Source: Venturia oleaginea
Lineage: Eukaryota > Ascomycota > Dothideomycetes > Venturiales > Venturiaceae
Direction of reading: 5' to 3'
Assembly (NCBI GenBank): GCA_013176395.1
Contig: JABMLP010000022.1
Location: forward strand, 744,001-808,000
Length of the DNA: 64,000 nucleotides
Of this stretch, positions 32,475-42,795 are shown piece after piece; the first letter of the stretch is position 1; every line of letters begins with the position of its first letter. The notes beneath the pieces were generated by a model. The model saw only the letters and a program-made list of their open reading frames with translations, did not search any database and was not told the origin of the DNA. Position numbers and translations under genes: made by a program.

Positions 32475-33016
32475 AGAAAACAGTTGGAAGTCAGAAAAAG
32501 GGGTAGGCCAAGTCACGTGCAAGGTTTGCGGCCCGTTTCGGTTTGGCGGAACGAACCATTCCATCCATCTCTCACTCCCATTTCCTCTGCTCCCTCCTCC
32601 TCAACTTAACAGCACAATCCCTCGTGTCTAACCAGCCATCCGCTGTCCTCGTCTCTTCAAACTCTGGCCCACACCGTCGACCCGGCAATATCCCATAGTG
32701 TGCGCTGGCGACGAATGATAGGCAGAAAATTGGGCTCACCGACATTCGGCATGCACACTTTACCCCTGTCCGCGCTTCCATTGGGGCCGCGAGGGATGTC
32801 GGACACCTCGCGGTTCATGGCGGAGACTCGATTTAAAGCGTGCTGCGAGTGTTTTTGATGACCGCGTAGCGGTCTCTTGCTTTGACTTCTCTCCTGAATC
32901 CTCCCCCCTATATACCTTTTCAAAGACAAGCACTTCTCCAGCTTCCTACACCACACTAGTACTGCACTCATTTCAACTTCTGAATCATCATTTTGTCTCC
33001 TCTTTTGAAAACCACA
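32475..33016. other. Promoter/5' region of the coiled-coil protein gene
   Basis: CT-rich (about 32555-32640) with no coding frame supported. Confidence 0.45.
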
Positions 33017-33927
33017 ATGGCGACCCAATCACACGCCTTCTCCATGAACGAGCTTACTATTCCTATTTTCTGTGAAATTGACAACGAGCGCAATCATGAA
33101 CTGCAAATGATGGTCGGTGTGGCCTCGTGCTTGTGATTTCAAAAGACTGACTTCAATACCAGTATAATCACCACACTGTAGAGGCTTGGGACTGTGACGA
33201 CCGCCGGATACCGCCCCATTGCACCTTCATTGATAGTGAAGCTTATCAAAACGAAGCCCGGCTTTTTCCTCTGGATTATCTAACAGGAGAAATTGCGGGC
33301 TTAAACATGAACGCAAAAGGACCTCGTGTCATTGCATTGACATACGAAGTCTCCTCACTGGCCTCTTTTGCAAGATTGCAAGCCGCCATCGCGAATCTAC
33401 CGAGAACAAACGAAGTAGCCAAACGACCGGAAACCCAAAGACTTAAAAACATCGCACATAGACTTCTCTCACGTTCAAGATCTGGCACCGGAAAATTCAG
33501 ACCAGCATTACCAGCACCGGGTATAAAAGAACCCGCCGGTAAATTCTCATGGCTAATGATCGGAATCCTCGACAACGCATCACAACGCGAAGTAAACACC
33601 TCCGACATCGAACGTTTCCTCTCAACCCAAACAGGTTGCATCGGTGCCGTCGAATGCCATACCGAGAACTTGGAAGAAGTTACCGCCGCCTTTCGACCCG
33701 CGATCGAGGAAGCCCATCGACAGAGCAAAGCCAAGCGGGAAAAGGAAGCAAGGGCGAGCGAGGAGAAACGGTGGATGTTGGAGGAGGAACGGAAGTTGTC
33801 GGAGGAGGAGAGGAGGAGGGAGGCACAGAGTGCTATCAATCGGATGAGACAGTTTGAGCAGTGGTTTGGGTGTTTGGATAGTACGGAGAAGAAGAGACCT
33901 CGTCTTCATGTTGCAGGGGTTTATTGA
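33017..33927 (+). CDS. Hypothetical protein with C-terminal coiled coil
   Basis: Exons 33017-33112 and 33163-33927 (intron GTCGGT..ATACCAG, 50 nt), about 286 residues. The start MATQSHAFSMNELTIPIFC has an ACAATGG context. The first half is a globular-looking region with HTVEAWDCDDRRIPPHC; I recognise no family. Residues about 220-275 are a highly charged Glu/Arg/Lys helix (KREKEARASEEKRWMLEEE) with heptad character, then MRQFEQWFGCL. Probably an intracellular protein that forms oligomers through the coiled coil. Isolated between the SINE-like element and a secreted-peptide gene. The intron is inferred from frame continuity only. Confidence 0.65.
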
Positions 33928-34799
33928 AGGCAAGTTTTGACGGGTGGCAAGATTGGTAAGAGACGATCAGAGGGGAGATAGGGACGTGGATGGAGGAAGA
34001 ACGATAAGTGTGAAAGATATCCAAATTGCGGTTTATTGGGAAATCGATGTGAGCAGCGGACAAAGTGCTTGGCCAAAGCCTGAATGAGGTAAATTTGTTA
34101 GGGCATTGAAGGACGGCGTTTTGGGTGGATCAGGATGATAAGGGTTCAGTAGATATCCAAATGGTTAAATTAGAAAGTACTGGCAGGAAATGGTATTCCC
34201 AATATTATGCGCTCGTCTCTCTCTTTCCCCCGCCTCTCCGGCAGTTGTGGTACATGGTTCCAGTCGCTGGGTCATGCGTTTGGGTGCGCGGGATACTAAA
34301 AGTACGTTAGGTTGTAGAAAGAGTAACGAAAGACAGTGCGCCGGTGTCTCTACCTTTTGTATCTGAAAGGGCTTCTATTTTTGGAGGACACTATTCAAGT
34401 ATCGATGTTGATCGATTTTTGGTGAAAGATTTTTTCTTAAAAAATATAGCTAACTTAGTGGTTTAATACCTAAAAGCTCGGAAATGCTCGTTGTTATTAC
34501 TTAGAGTACGGCCAGCTTCTGCTACCTAGGTTTATCAAAGGTGAGCTGATGTATATGGTCAGAATAACTCTAGAGCACAGCTCTGCGAAATAGACTGTGG
34601 GATGCCCTGGAATTGTTCGATTTGGCTCTAGTGACTTCGGATTGGACCGTCACTTTACAATCCCCATGACCTCACATACCAAAACGTCCAACATCCCCTA
34701 ACAAATATTTCCAAATCAAAACTTCCCATATCAACAAAAACCGATCCACATCGAAAAAAAGGACCATCTCTCCACCACACTTCTGATTCGTATCCCTAT
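33928..34799. other. Intergenic region
   Basis: Convergent spacer; nothing supported. Confidence 0.5.
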
Positions 34800-35024
34800 T
34801 CAACACCCAGGGCAAGGATCCTTTCTGCAATTGTTCACACAATCCTGGTACAAAGTACTTCCTGAAGGGAACCTCTTCGCGCATCCAGCGATGCAGGCAG
34901 CTTGGTTATTTTGTCTTTTCGCGAGTTGGTCGGAAGTTCGGAGTGAATTGGAGTTGACATCGCGGGTACCGATGGACATTGTAAGGACGAGTGGCGAGAG
35001 GAGGAAGAAAGTAAGCAAGTTCAT
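34800..35024 (-). CDS. Small secreted cysteine-rich peptide with Kex2-type site
   Basis: Single-exon frame of 74 residues. The N-terminus MNLLTFFLLSPLVLTMSIG is a signal peptide. A short pro-region ends LAKR, a Lys-Arg processing site typical of Kex2. The predicted mature part (~37 residues) begins QNNQAACIAGCAKRF and has six cysteines in the pattern CX3C-X13-CX3C-X4-CX2C. The two CX3C pairs recall the helical-hairpin (hairpinin-like) arrangement. It could be an antimicrobial peptide, effector or pheromone-like peptide; none is shown by sequence. Short, but signal, processing site and evenly paired cysteines together make chance unlikely. No relative occurs elsewhere in the window. Confidence 0.65.
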   Translation of the reverse strand: MNLLTFFLLSPLVLTMSIGTRDVNSNSLRTSDQLAKRQNNQAACIAGCAKRFPSGSTLYQDCVNNCRKDPCPGC

Positions 35025-35587
35025 TTTGACAATTGAGTTCGTCTTAGAATGGACTAGGTGATCGGTGGGTAGGAAGAAGAGGGGGACGGGTATTTACTTT
35101 TCTCAAGAGAAGGAAGAGTTAAATGTGGTAGTAGTTAAGCAATTAAGAGGAAACAAGACAGGTGGCGTTTGCGTAATAGACGCAACTCTTCCATCTCCAT
35201 AATACTAGTATATTGTGCTTTCGAGGTAAACGAGGACAAATTGCAAGTCGAAGGAAACAAGGGAGGCGGCTGGGGCCTCATCAGATGACCTGTTTTCTGA
35301 GAGCCTTTGATGGCCGAGGATAAGAATCTCGCTGATCAAACATGTCGTTCAACCTTATTCAACGTCGATCTATCGATTACGCCCCATAAACTTCCTGTTC
35401 TGTGATAAGAAAATCTCGAGATGTAATCAGATTTCATAAAAATCCTACGAACATCTGACGTAGACGTAGTTCTGCCGTTGACTGAGGTTTGCGGAGATTA
35501 ATCCGCGGACTCCGATGATAGTATTGCCGACTAGTATGTGGTTTACTTCCTATAGGATCAGATAAGGTCCACTTTCATGTCAATACG
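35025..35587. other. Promoter of the secreted-peptide gene and spacer
   Basis: No other gene or repeat recognised. Confidence 0.45.
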
Positions 35588-35961
35588 TGTTACGGATACT
35601 GTCACGTGGAACGTTTAGTGACATGTACGGCGCGTTCCCTTTGTGATTATTAAGTTGTTACACGGGATCGGAAGGATCATGTGAACGCTCGAGCCTTGGC
35701 AAAGCGAGCGCCACGAGTGCAGGATTTCTTAGGAGATGGATCTCTATATAACGGACGAGACTCTGCTCCCTCAGTGTCTCGTATCTTCACTCTCTAGTTA
35801 CTTCGTTATTGCTTTTAGTTAGCACAATTCACGACTCTTATATCTTGCAAGCTTCGCTTCACTTGTTTGATACGATATTGTCGCCCCGGACCACTTGAAC
35901 CCTACTGTATGTATTAGCCAAATCCAGCTATATTACTTTGAGCCATAGCCTCTGCGTAACA
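35588..35961 (+). mobile_element. 374-bp solo LTR
   Basis: Begins TGTTACGGATACTG and ends CTCTGCGTAACA (inverted ends TGTTAC/GTAACA). Both flanks are ATACG, a perfect 5-bp target duplication. Contains a TATATAA box at about 35743 followed by a pyrimidine-rich leader, as in LTR promoters. No internal coding domain remains. Only copy in the window. Confidence 0.8.
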
Positions 35962-36289
35962 ATACGGTGCTACGTAGATCAGTTCATCCCACCCCTCCAG
36001 TAATAAAAAAGCCCATGAAACTAATATCTTGAAAGACTCCGGAGCATTCCCGTCCGAGTCCTTGGCCGTCGATGTAGTTGTATTATCTTGTCGTATCGAG
36101 AACCACAATACGGATACTTTGGGCTTGTACGAGAAACCTGGCGAGGAGCCCTTTCATTCACACCGTTCTTAGTCTCACAAATATGGCCTGTGCACCCCAT
36201 CTTCGGTTAGCCTGAGGCAGGTTCTGGCAACACCAAGTTTAGATGATTATAGAGTTCAAAGCGCCTCATATTTAGGCTTAATGTGGTGT

Positions 36290-36493
36290 TGTCACGTTTG
36301 ACCTTGGACTTGACTTGGAAGCATGACTTGAATTCTATGGGATGTGCGAAGTTGTAAGGATGAGGAGCTAACTAAGAGGTAGAGACGAGTCTAAGTACTT
36401 GCGACCAGTCTCGCGCTAGACCTGATCGAGCAGAACCACCACATTTAACTACGTTTAACTGCATTCGAATACCAACATAGTTCGATCATGACA
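36290..36493 (+). mobile_element. 204-bp solo LTR-like element, copy 2
   Basis: Same family as 3689-3892 (TGTCACG...CATGACA, about 98% identical). Flanked by a perfect GGTGT duplication. The two insertions are independent because their duplications differ. Confidence 0.88.
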
Positions 36494-36550
36494 GGTGTAG
36501 ATATCGCGTTCTGAATAGGCTGATTACTAGCACCAACAATTGAAGGTTGC

Positions 36551-36741
36551 TGTCACGGCAGCGATAGGATGTATAGAATGAACTAGGGTTCTAAGAACTG
36601 AGTGTGATAATAGAATTTATGGTAGAGAGCGAGTTACTACGAGGGCGCGAAGATATCGCGCCTTAGCCACAATGTGGCTTAGCCGATACGCCCGAGCCAC
36701 AAAGTAACGTGACGGCAAAGGAGCCATGCCGTGCCGTCACA
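36551..36741 (+). mobile_element. 191-bp solo LTR-like element
   Basis: Begins TGTCACGGCAGCG and ends CCGTGCCGTCACA. Both flanks are GTTGC, a perfect 5-bp target duplication. Ends resemble those of the family at 50152 and 58891 but the body differs. Only 57 bp separate it from the preceding element. Confidence 0.82.
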
Positions 36742-37707
36742 GTTGCGGTGTGCACGGGCCATATTTGTGAGCCCTACCAGCGGATGGGATAAGTTACCTA
36801 TCATTTACTGACGTCGATCCTGCACCAAAAACTCCATCTTATAAGAGCCTATCACTCAAGCCGCTCTTTCCGCAGCATACTCGTAAAATCAGAGCCTGTA
36901 CGATTCGCGGAGTACTGAGGTATCTGCTTTGGCATCGAACACATGGGAGCAATTGAGCATTGGCGGGGAAAAGGGTCCAAGAGACGGACTGGATATAAGC
37001 GTGCTTCCTAACAGGTTGTTGCTATTCCCAGATAGTATCCCACTTCCCCAGGGTCGATCACTTTATGCAGAGCTCCTGTATTGCGAGAGTGATAACGGAG
37101 TCGAGAGAGGATCATGAAGACTTTTGTGATGAACGGGAACGGCTTCATGCACGTTTGACGGGGGTGGATCGAAGCTGAACCTTTGCAATCACAACGACTA
37201 CTCATTCGGTTTGAGCAATTTTCTTCGTGGATGGTGTTGAACTGGGTGTGGATATCCTGGGCTGTGGGCAAAGTGACAGATTGCGCCTTCAGTTGTAATT
37301 TCATATCCAACAGTACGGGAGCTATTGGGATAACAGAAGTATCAGTTGATAAGCAGGAGTTTCCAGTTGTATGGCCGTGGCCTCGGATTTTTGATGGATC
37401 GATAAAGTTGATGGTTGTTGATGCCATGAAGGAGAATAGAAGGCAGGACTCGATAGCAGCAGTACCCGGACATATATGGGACGTTCTTTTAATTCTGCGT
37501 CTCATTTTGTGTTATACTCTTAGAAGTTTAGGACAATAACAATCAGTCTCATAATGGATCTATTCAACTATTCGCACGGTCACGTGCTTGAAACAGGCTT
37601 GCTCAATCAACGACGGTGAACTCCAGCGGATTAACTGAACACCAGCGGCACAACAGCACCACCGCACCACAGCACACACCCTCCAAACCCCCAACTACCT
37701 TACCAAG
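36742..37707. other. Intergenic region upstream of Y14
   Basis: Open frames of up to 165 codons exist on both strands but none has family features, a sensible start context or cysteine/signal pattern; treated as non-coding or very old gene remnants. Confidence 0.45.
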
Positions 37708-38272
37708 ATGACCTCGAACGAAATGGACGTTGACCCGCCTACAGGCTCTGGCTCCGGCTCCGCGAATGAACCTCGAACAGCCTCAAGCGCAGCAGCCGTC
37801 CGCAGTATCGAAGGTTGGATCATCATTGCGACAAACATACACGAGGAAGCAAGCGAAGAAGACATACAAGAGCTGTTTGGCGAATGGGGCGAGATCAAGA
37901 ACCTGCACCTGAACTTGGACCGAAGGACGGGTTATGTCAAGGTAAACTATACGGACAGCTCCATATGGGACAGTCGCTAACATATGTTGCGCGGCATAGG
38001 GATATGTTCTCATTGAATACCCAACAGCCAGCGAAGCGAAAGCTGCTATCGAAGGCGCCAATGGCACCAAACTTCTGGAACAGACAATCTCCGTCGACTA
38101 CGCATTCGTCAGACCGCCACCGACCAAAGGTGCTGCTGCAACTCCCGCACGAGGTGGACGTTCGCAAGGAAAGGGCCGCACACGAAGCAGAAGCCCAGGT
38201 GATCAAAGACGCAGTGGGCGTGACGATGATAGGAGAGGCGGTCGCGAGGATTACGAGGAAACAATTGAATAG
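37708..38272 (+). CDS. RNA-binding protein Y14/RBM8A-like (exon-junction complex)
   Basis: Exons 37708-37941 and 38000-38272 (intron GTAAAC..GCATAG, 58 nt), 168 residues. The single RRM (about 36-115) has [18 protein letters not shown] with IIIATNIHE as RNP2, and after splicing [19 protein letters not shown], where KGYVLIEY is RNP1. It is followed by [23 protein letters not shown]. The C-terminus is Arg/Gly/Ser-rich ([17 protein letters not shown]) as in Y14. Y14 pairs with Mago in the exon-junction complex in the nucleus, marking spliced mRNAs. Spliced reading is required: the unspliced frame stops within the intron. The acidic N-terminus [11 protein letters not shown] also fits. Confidence 0.9.
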
Positions 38273-38549
38273 AATGGTCTGCTGAGAACGGCGTTTTGGC
38301 AACACAATGCTCCGTCCTTCACAAAGGTATAGCGCTAGCACTTCACTTGTTATAGGAATAAGAGCTGGTCAGTCTGTTCCGCTTGGGGCAGACTGACACT
38401 ATTGCATTGCACTTGTAAGTTCACAGAGTCAGCATATCAATGGCGTCAACTGATTACAAATCCGGCAGGATTGAATTGTGATTGACTTCAGTCTCGCAGG
38501 TACTTCCTCGATATGCTAATTCCCCCCGCTTCCCAGTTAACCTAAAGCT

Positions 38550-39506
38550 TCAAACCCTCGACTTCTCAATTGACAGGATTGATCTGAAACGATTCGCCAT
38601 AGCCGCTTTGCTGACAGCAGCCTCCGGCGCAATACCCCCGAATGCATGAGGGCAGCCAGGGTACAAATGCAGCTCGCTCCCGATGCCGACTTTCCCAAAT
38701 TGGGCGGCATAGTAGATGTCCTCGTCACGAAAGATATCAAGCTTTCCGATATCCAGATACAACGGAGGAAGTCCTTCGGCACTCTTCATTCTTGAGGGTG
38801 CTGCTGAATGCGGAAGATCTGCGGCGCCAGCTTTGTCGCCAATGCTGCGCCAGCCAGTCTGGTTGTCGTCCTGGGTCCAGATTGCGTAATGCCCGATATG
38901 AGGGTGTGCTCTCGTGTCTCGGTCATCCAGTATGGAATAAACCAAGATTTGCTTTGCAAGCGCAGGGCCTTTTTTTTCAGGTTGTAGTGCGTAAGCGCAG
39001 CAGCCAGTCCTCCACCAGTAGATTCTCCCGTCACAGCCAGACGTTGAGCATCAATTTCCACTTCAGAGGCATGATCATACAACCATACGAGGCCGGCGTA
39101 GGCATCGGCAACGTTTCCTGGGTATTGGGTCTCGGGAGCCAGCCTGTACCCAACAGACAGGAAAGGCACTCCGGTTGCCTTGACATAATTTGCAACACTG
39201 GTATCAGTCAAAGAAACCGTTCCAGCGATATATCCACCACCATGAAGATAGAGAACAGCAGGTCCCCTTGGCAGTTCCCTCTCTTTCATGCCAGCGGAGC
39301 ATGATCTTGTTTCCATCAATCCCAGTCGTCTCGTAGTCTTTGACTTGAACATTGCCTAGTAGGGGACCTGCCAATGCTTTGAATAAATTCGCAACATTCT
39401 CGTGGCGCGTCTTCCAGTCTCCCACTTCTGCTTTTGGGGGAGGGCCGTTGGGCCCCATCATCTTCATCAGGCCAGCGCCAACCTATGGATCCAGTTGAAA
39501 GGCATT
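38550..39506 (-). pseudogene. HSL-family alpha/beta hydrolase (esterase), frameshifted
   Basis: All HSL-family elements are present but in three frames. The N-terminal part holds NKIMLRWHEREG (39467 downward). A second frame holds AVLYLHGGGYIAG (the HGGG oxyanion motif) and AVTGESTGGGLAAAL (nucleophile Ser in GxSxG). A third holds VYSILDDRDTRAHP, LYLDIGKLDIFRDEDI (Asp) and GCPHAFGG (His). Frame changes fall near 39285 (AGGGGACC region) and at a run of eight T on the plus strand (about 38967-38974). A possible true start MPFNWIHR (39506) is separated from the rest by a further stop. Homopolymer errors in the assembly could explain one break, but two or three make a pseudogene likely. Confidence 0.75.
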
Positions 39507-39586
39507 TTGTAACAATGATGCTGATTGGAGGGAGAGGGATTGTTTGCCCATCTACTCCGCTCCAATTTGACAGCTAGACCTTTACA

Positions 39587-39668
39587 GCCAACAACAGACC
39601 ATCGGCCAACAACAGACCATCGGCCAACAACAGACCATCGGCCAACAACAGACCATCGGCCAACAACC
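39587..39668. repeat. 18-bp minisatellite (GCCAACAACAGACCATCG x ~4.6)
   Basis: Four perfect 18-bp units starting at 39587, 39605, 39623 and 39641, then a partial unit. It lies just upstream of the broken esterase gene. The period keeps frames open, giving the artefact repeat VVGRWS. Confidence 0.92.
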
Positions 39669-40464
39669 ACCCCGCGTCACATTAGGCTCATGGCTGCTGC
39701 ATGTTCCCCGCCGATGGCCTTCGCGCTAATCGGAATCGCGCTATAAGCTGACGGCTCGGAACCGATCTAAATCCCCGCATTTTACAAATCATGCCAACGA
39801 CGTAGGAGGAGGTAGCCTCGTATAAAGGTGTTAACGATGTCGATATATTGGTAATGAGACGACGCTTGACGAACCAAAGTACCTATGGGAGGCCTCAAGA
39901 CCGTTCGCTTTGACCATAGAGACAATTTCGCCTTATATATGTATCGTCAATCATCTCACATGTCGTTGACCTACTCACAAATGCCAGGCTAGTTTTGTAC
40001 TTTGACTTGCTCACTTTTAGGAGGGCAAAGCCTTGAGTCTCATCAATGGCAGTATGAAATAGATACCTGCTTGCACAGCGGGCACATCGATGAAGTCTCG
40101 CTGCCCTTGTAGGAGATCATGAATAGTGTGTCCATTCATTCGATTATAAGGCCGATAACTTCCAAGCAATCCTTCCTTTCCAAATCACCAGAATTATGTC
40201 GCTGTTGGCCTGCGATATTCTTCTTCACCTCGATAGACCACGCCGATCTTTTTCACAGGAAAAGATGATGGATGTTGTAAATGATGAAACTGAGGATGTT
40301 CGCTCAAAGCATGTGGATTACATTCCGCCATGTTTGAGAATACATCAAGGTTTTCTCGATCTCACGTGAACTGTGGAATCCTACGAACGATGTTAACACT
40401 TTAGGCGCTCGATGACCCAGTCTACCACTTTCTCTGCTTATTTTTCTCCCATACTGGCTATATC
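39669..40464. other. Intergenic region (divergent promoters)
   Basis: Separates the minus-strand esterase remnant from the plus-strand secreted-protein gene; no gene seen. Confidence 0.5.
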
Positions 40465-41454
40465 ATGCCTGTTCTCGGCTTCGTCTATCTTCTCTTACAT
40501 CACGTACTCAGCGCCGCGTCCATGAATCTACCCAAAGATCATGATGTGTTTATCCTTACCAACCGCGACGTCAACGATGCCTTCGCTCTCTCCTTCATAT
40601 CAGTATTAGGCATGAACAAAGTGGCGACTATGCGTGACATCGCAGGCGGGATCGAAAGATACGACGAATGGTATTTGAATAATGGTACCATTGTCAGTCA
40701 CAAGAACAACGCTACGGTTCTTCGATTTCGGGAATCGGAAGAACAAGGTCGTGTCCATGTTGCAGCATGGAACTTCACGCCACAAGAAAATGATACCTGG
40801 CAGATCCATACAAGCGGATTCTTCTTGGGGCTTGATGATGGAAATGCGACTCAGGCGATGTTGCATCCACTTGGTGCTTTTGGAAAGGAGGGACATGGGT
40901 CTTGGGGTTTCATTCCTTTGCCGACTGTTTTTGTTACGAAGACGGTTTGGGTAAGCAGTGAGAGGTTTGTTGCTGCCAGGACCAGCTTCCTAGGTGGGTG
41001 GGCTACGAGTGTCCTTATGATCAGTGTTACGGAGACGCAGGTAGGAATGTTTCTTTGCCCCGGGCTTCGAGAATGGTGAGCTGATCTTGTTGTCATCATC
41101 CAGTATTATGTCCGCCGAGCGGAAAGTGGGATACAAAGGCTGGATACGATAACAACTCAGGTCATGGCAAATACCCAAGCCACAGCGCTGAAGAAACAGA
41201 CTGCGAAAGCTTCTTTTAGGCTCCCGACCATCACATCGACGACCACGATCACATCAGTTCAGACGGTCAATGTGAGTGTAGGGGTGACTACGATCTCGGA
41301 TGCGAGGACGATTGGGACGACGATTACTACGGCTGTGGACACAGTATCGTTCTCCGACGCTCTGTTAACGAAAACAAGTAGTGGGTTGAAATTGAAGTGC
41401 AGTCTTCTTCTTCTTGAATTGCTTGGTGTCGGTGTCTTTGTGGGGTTAGTGTAG
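40465..41454 (+). CDS. Secreted, probably GPI-anchored hypothetical protein
   Basis: Exons 40465-41040 and 41104-41454 (intron GTAGGA..ATCCAG, 63 nt), 308 residues. The N-terminus MPVLGFVYLLLHHVLSAAS is a signal peptide. The first exon has several N-glycosylation sequons (NGT, NNAT, NFT, NDT, NAT). The second exon has a Thr/Ser/Val-rich stalk (TITSTTTITSVQTVNVSVGV) and ends LLLLELLGVGVFVGLV, a hydrophobic tail without following charges, preceded by TSSG. This is the layout of a GPI-anchored cell-wall protein. I recognise no enzyme domain. A cell-surface role is inferred from layout only. Confidence 0.7.
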
Positions 41455-42099
41455 GCTGAGAGCTGGTTGGGGATGACTGAATGTCTCATTGACTGAAGAG
41501 TTGATCTTCAATCTTGAGCTTCGAAAGTCCTGGTTCCACTAGACCTTTTCATTTCGAAATCGATCTCATCGAGATCCAGGTGATTTTCGAAATCGGGTGG
41601 GATATTGTACCTGATGTTGGTTGTTTATGGGAAGGACATGGATCGAAAATCCAGATTACGACGCTTACCCTGTTACACTTGGAAATAACCCTCATACAAT
41701 CACAAGCTTCCTGAATAGGCGTTTGGCATTCGCTGATCATTATGGTACTGGTCAGTTCACATTCCAATCGACTCTTCTTCGTCAAATTATCACCCCGCCC
41801 ATCACGAGTAAGTCAACATTCCTTCGAGTTTCGGCATGCAACGTAGAGTGGAAGTATCTACTCCTACCACAAAGCACCATCTATATACCTCCCCCCTTCC
41901 CCATACAATCCCCAAGATCACAAACATGGTCTCCCTCCTAGTCTGTCTACCTCTGGACCACCATCACTCTCCTCATCACCCCCATCTTAGCAGATCTACC
42001 CCAGCCATGTCCATCTTCATCCTCCTCAACACAGACCTAGACAAACGACAACCAAGTCCTCTCCTTTAACAAAACCACAGACCCTTTTCCAAAAGTATA
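41455..42099. other. Intergenic region
   Basis: Downstream of the GPI-like gene to the first pogo terminal repeat; no gene supported. Confidence 0.45.
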
Positions 42100-42785
42100 A
42101 CGTATTCGATCACCCAACCCGTCGGATCACCCAACCGGTCAAAATTTGCCAAGACCCCAACTACTCTTCTTATTCTACTATGTCTCAACAACGTAATGAG
42201 TTACTACTCCAACACGAAGGGAGAATTCAGCTTGCAATCCAAGCTTTGAATACCGCCCAACTCCGAAGCCAACGGGCTGCTGCGAGCGCCTTCAACGGTA
42301 AACAACAAACCCTCTCCGATCGCGTCAGAGGAGTCCCATTTATCCTCGAAAGACCACCAAAAGGTCGGAAACTTACCCTTACCGAAGAGCAAACGCTTGT
42401 CCGATATATCCTCGACCTCGATTCGCGAGGATTTGCGCCCCAGCTGTGTGAGGTGGCAGATATGTACTATAGAGTATGGGACTGCAGCAGCGCAGGTAGC
42501 TGCAGAGGCGTCTGTAGCGCCTCAGGGATCGAAGAAGGCTCGTGGTAGTGGTGATCAAGAAACAGCCCGACCAACTCAACGGCGCTGTGGGAACTGCGGC
42601 GCAACTGGGCATAATGCGCGAACTTGTAAAAATGATATCGAGATATCTTCTGAATCAGATAGCAGCACGACGGACTTAGACTCTATTGTTAATAGCGATG
42701 AAATTGAAGAGTCGTAATATAAGATGGTCGTGCCAAGAAATTTTGACCGATTGGGTGATCTGACGGGTTGGGTGATCGAATACGT
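42100..42785 (+). mobile_element. Pogo-type element, internal-deletion derivative (686 bp)
   Basis: Terminal inverted repeats start ACGTATTCGATCACCCAACC at both ends, with TA duplication (TATA on both sides). Each repeat contains two related ~17-bp direct units (GATCACCCAACCCGTCG, GATCACCCAACCGGTCA). The inside carries only the two ends of a transposase gene, fused after loss of the catalytic core. It is therefore a MITE-like, non-autonomous derivative. It belongs to a different subfamily from the neighbour at 42796, judged by the repeat sequence. Confidence 0.85.
42180..42717 (+). pseudogene. Fused ends of a pogo transposase gene
   Basis: The first part (MSQQRNELLLQHEGRIQLA .. LTEEQTLVRYILDLDSRGF .. 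CEVADM) is the N-terminal helix-turn-helix/CENP-B-like DNA-binding region. At about 42464 it jumps to the C-terminal region, which in another frame reads TAAAQVAAEASVAPQGSKK, the zinc knuckle CGNCGATGHNARTC and the acidic tail SESDSSTTDLDS. The whole DDE domain is missing and the junction is out of frame (first frame ends 42548). Confidence 0.85.
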
Positions 42786-42795
42786 TATATATATA

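Noticed and set aside
37008..37505. 165-codon minus-strand frame between the LTR cluster and Y14
   Set aside because: No domain, signal or conserved pattern, and an overlapping plus-strand frame is equally long.
39467..39670. Frame with four VVGRWS repeats
   Set aside because: Translation of the 18-bp minisatellite; not a protein repeat.
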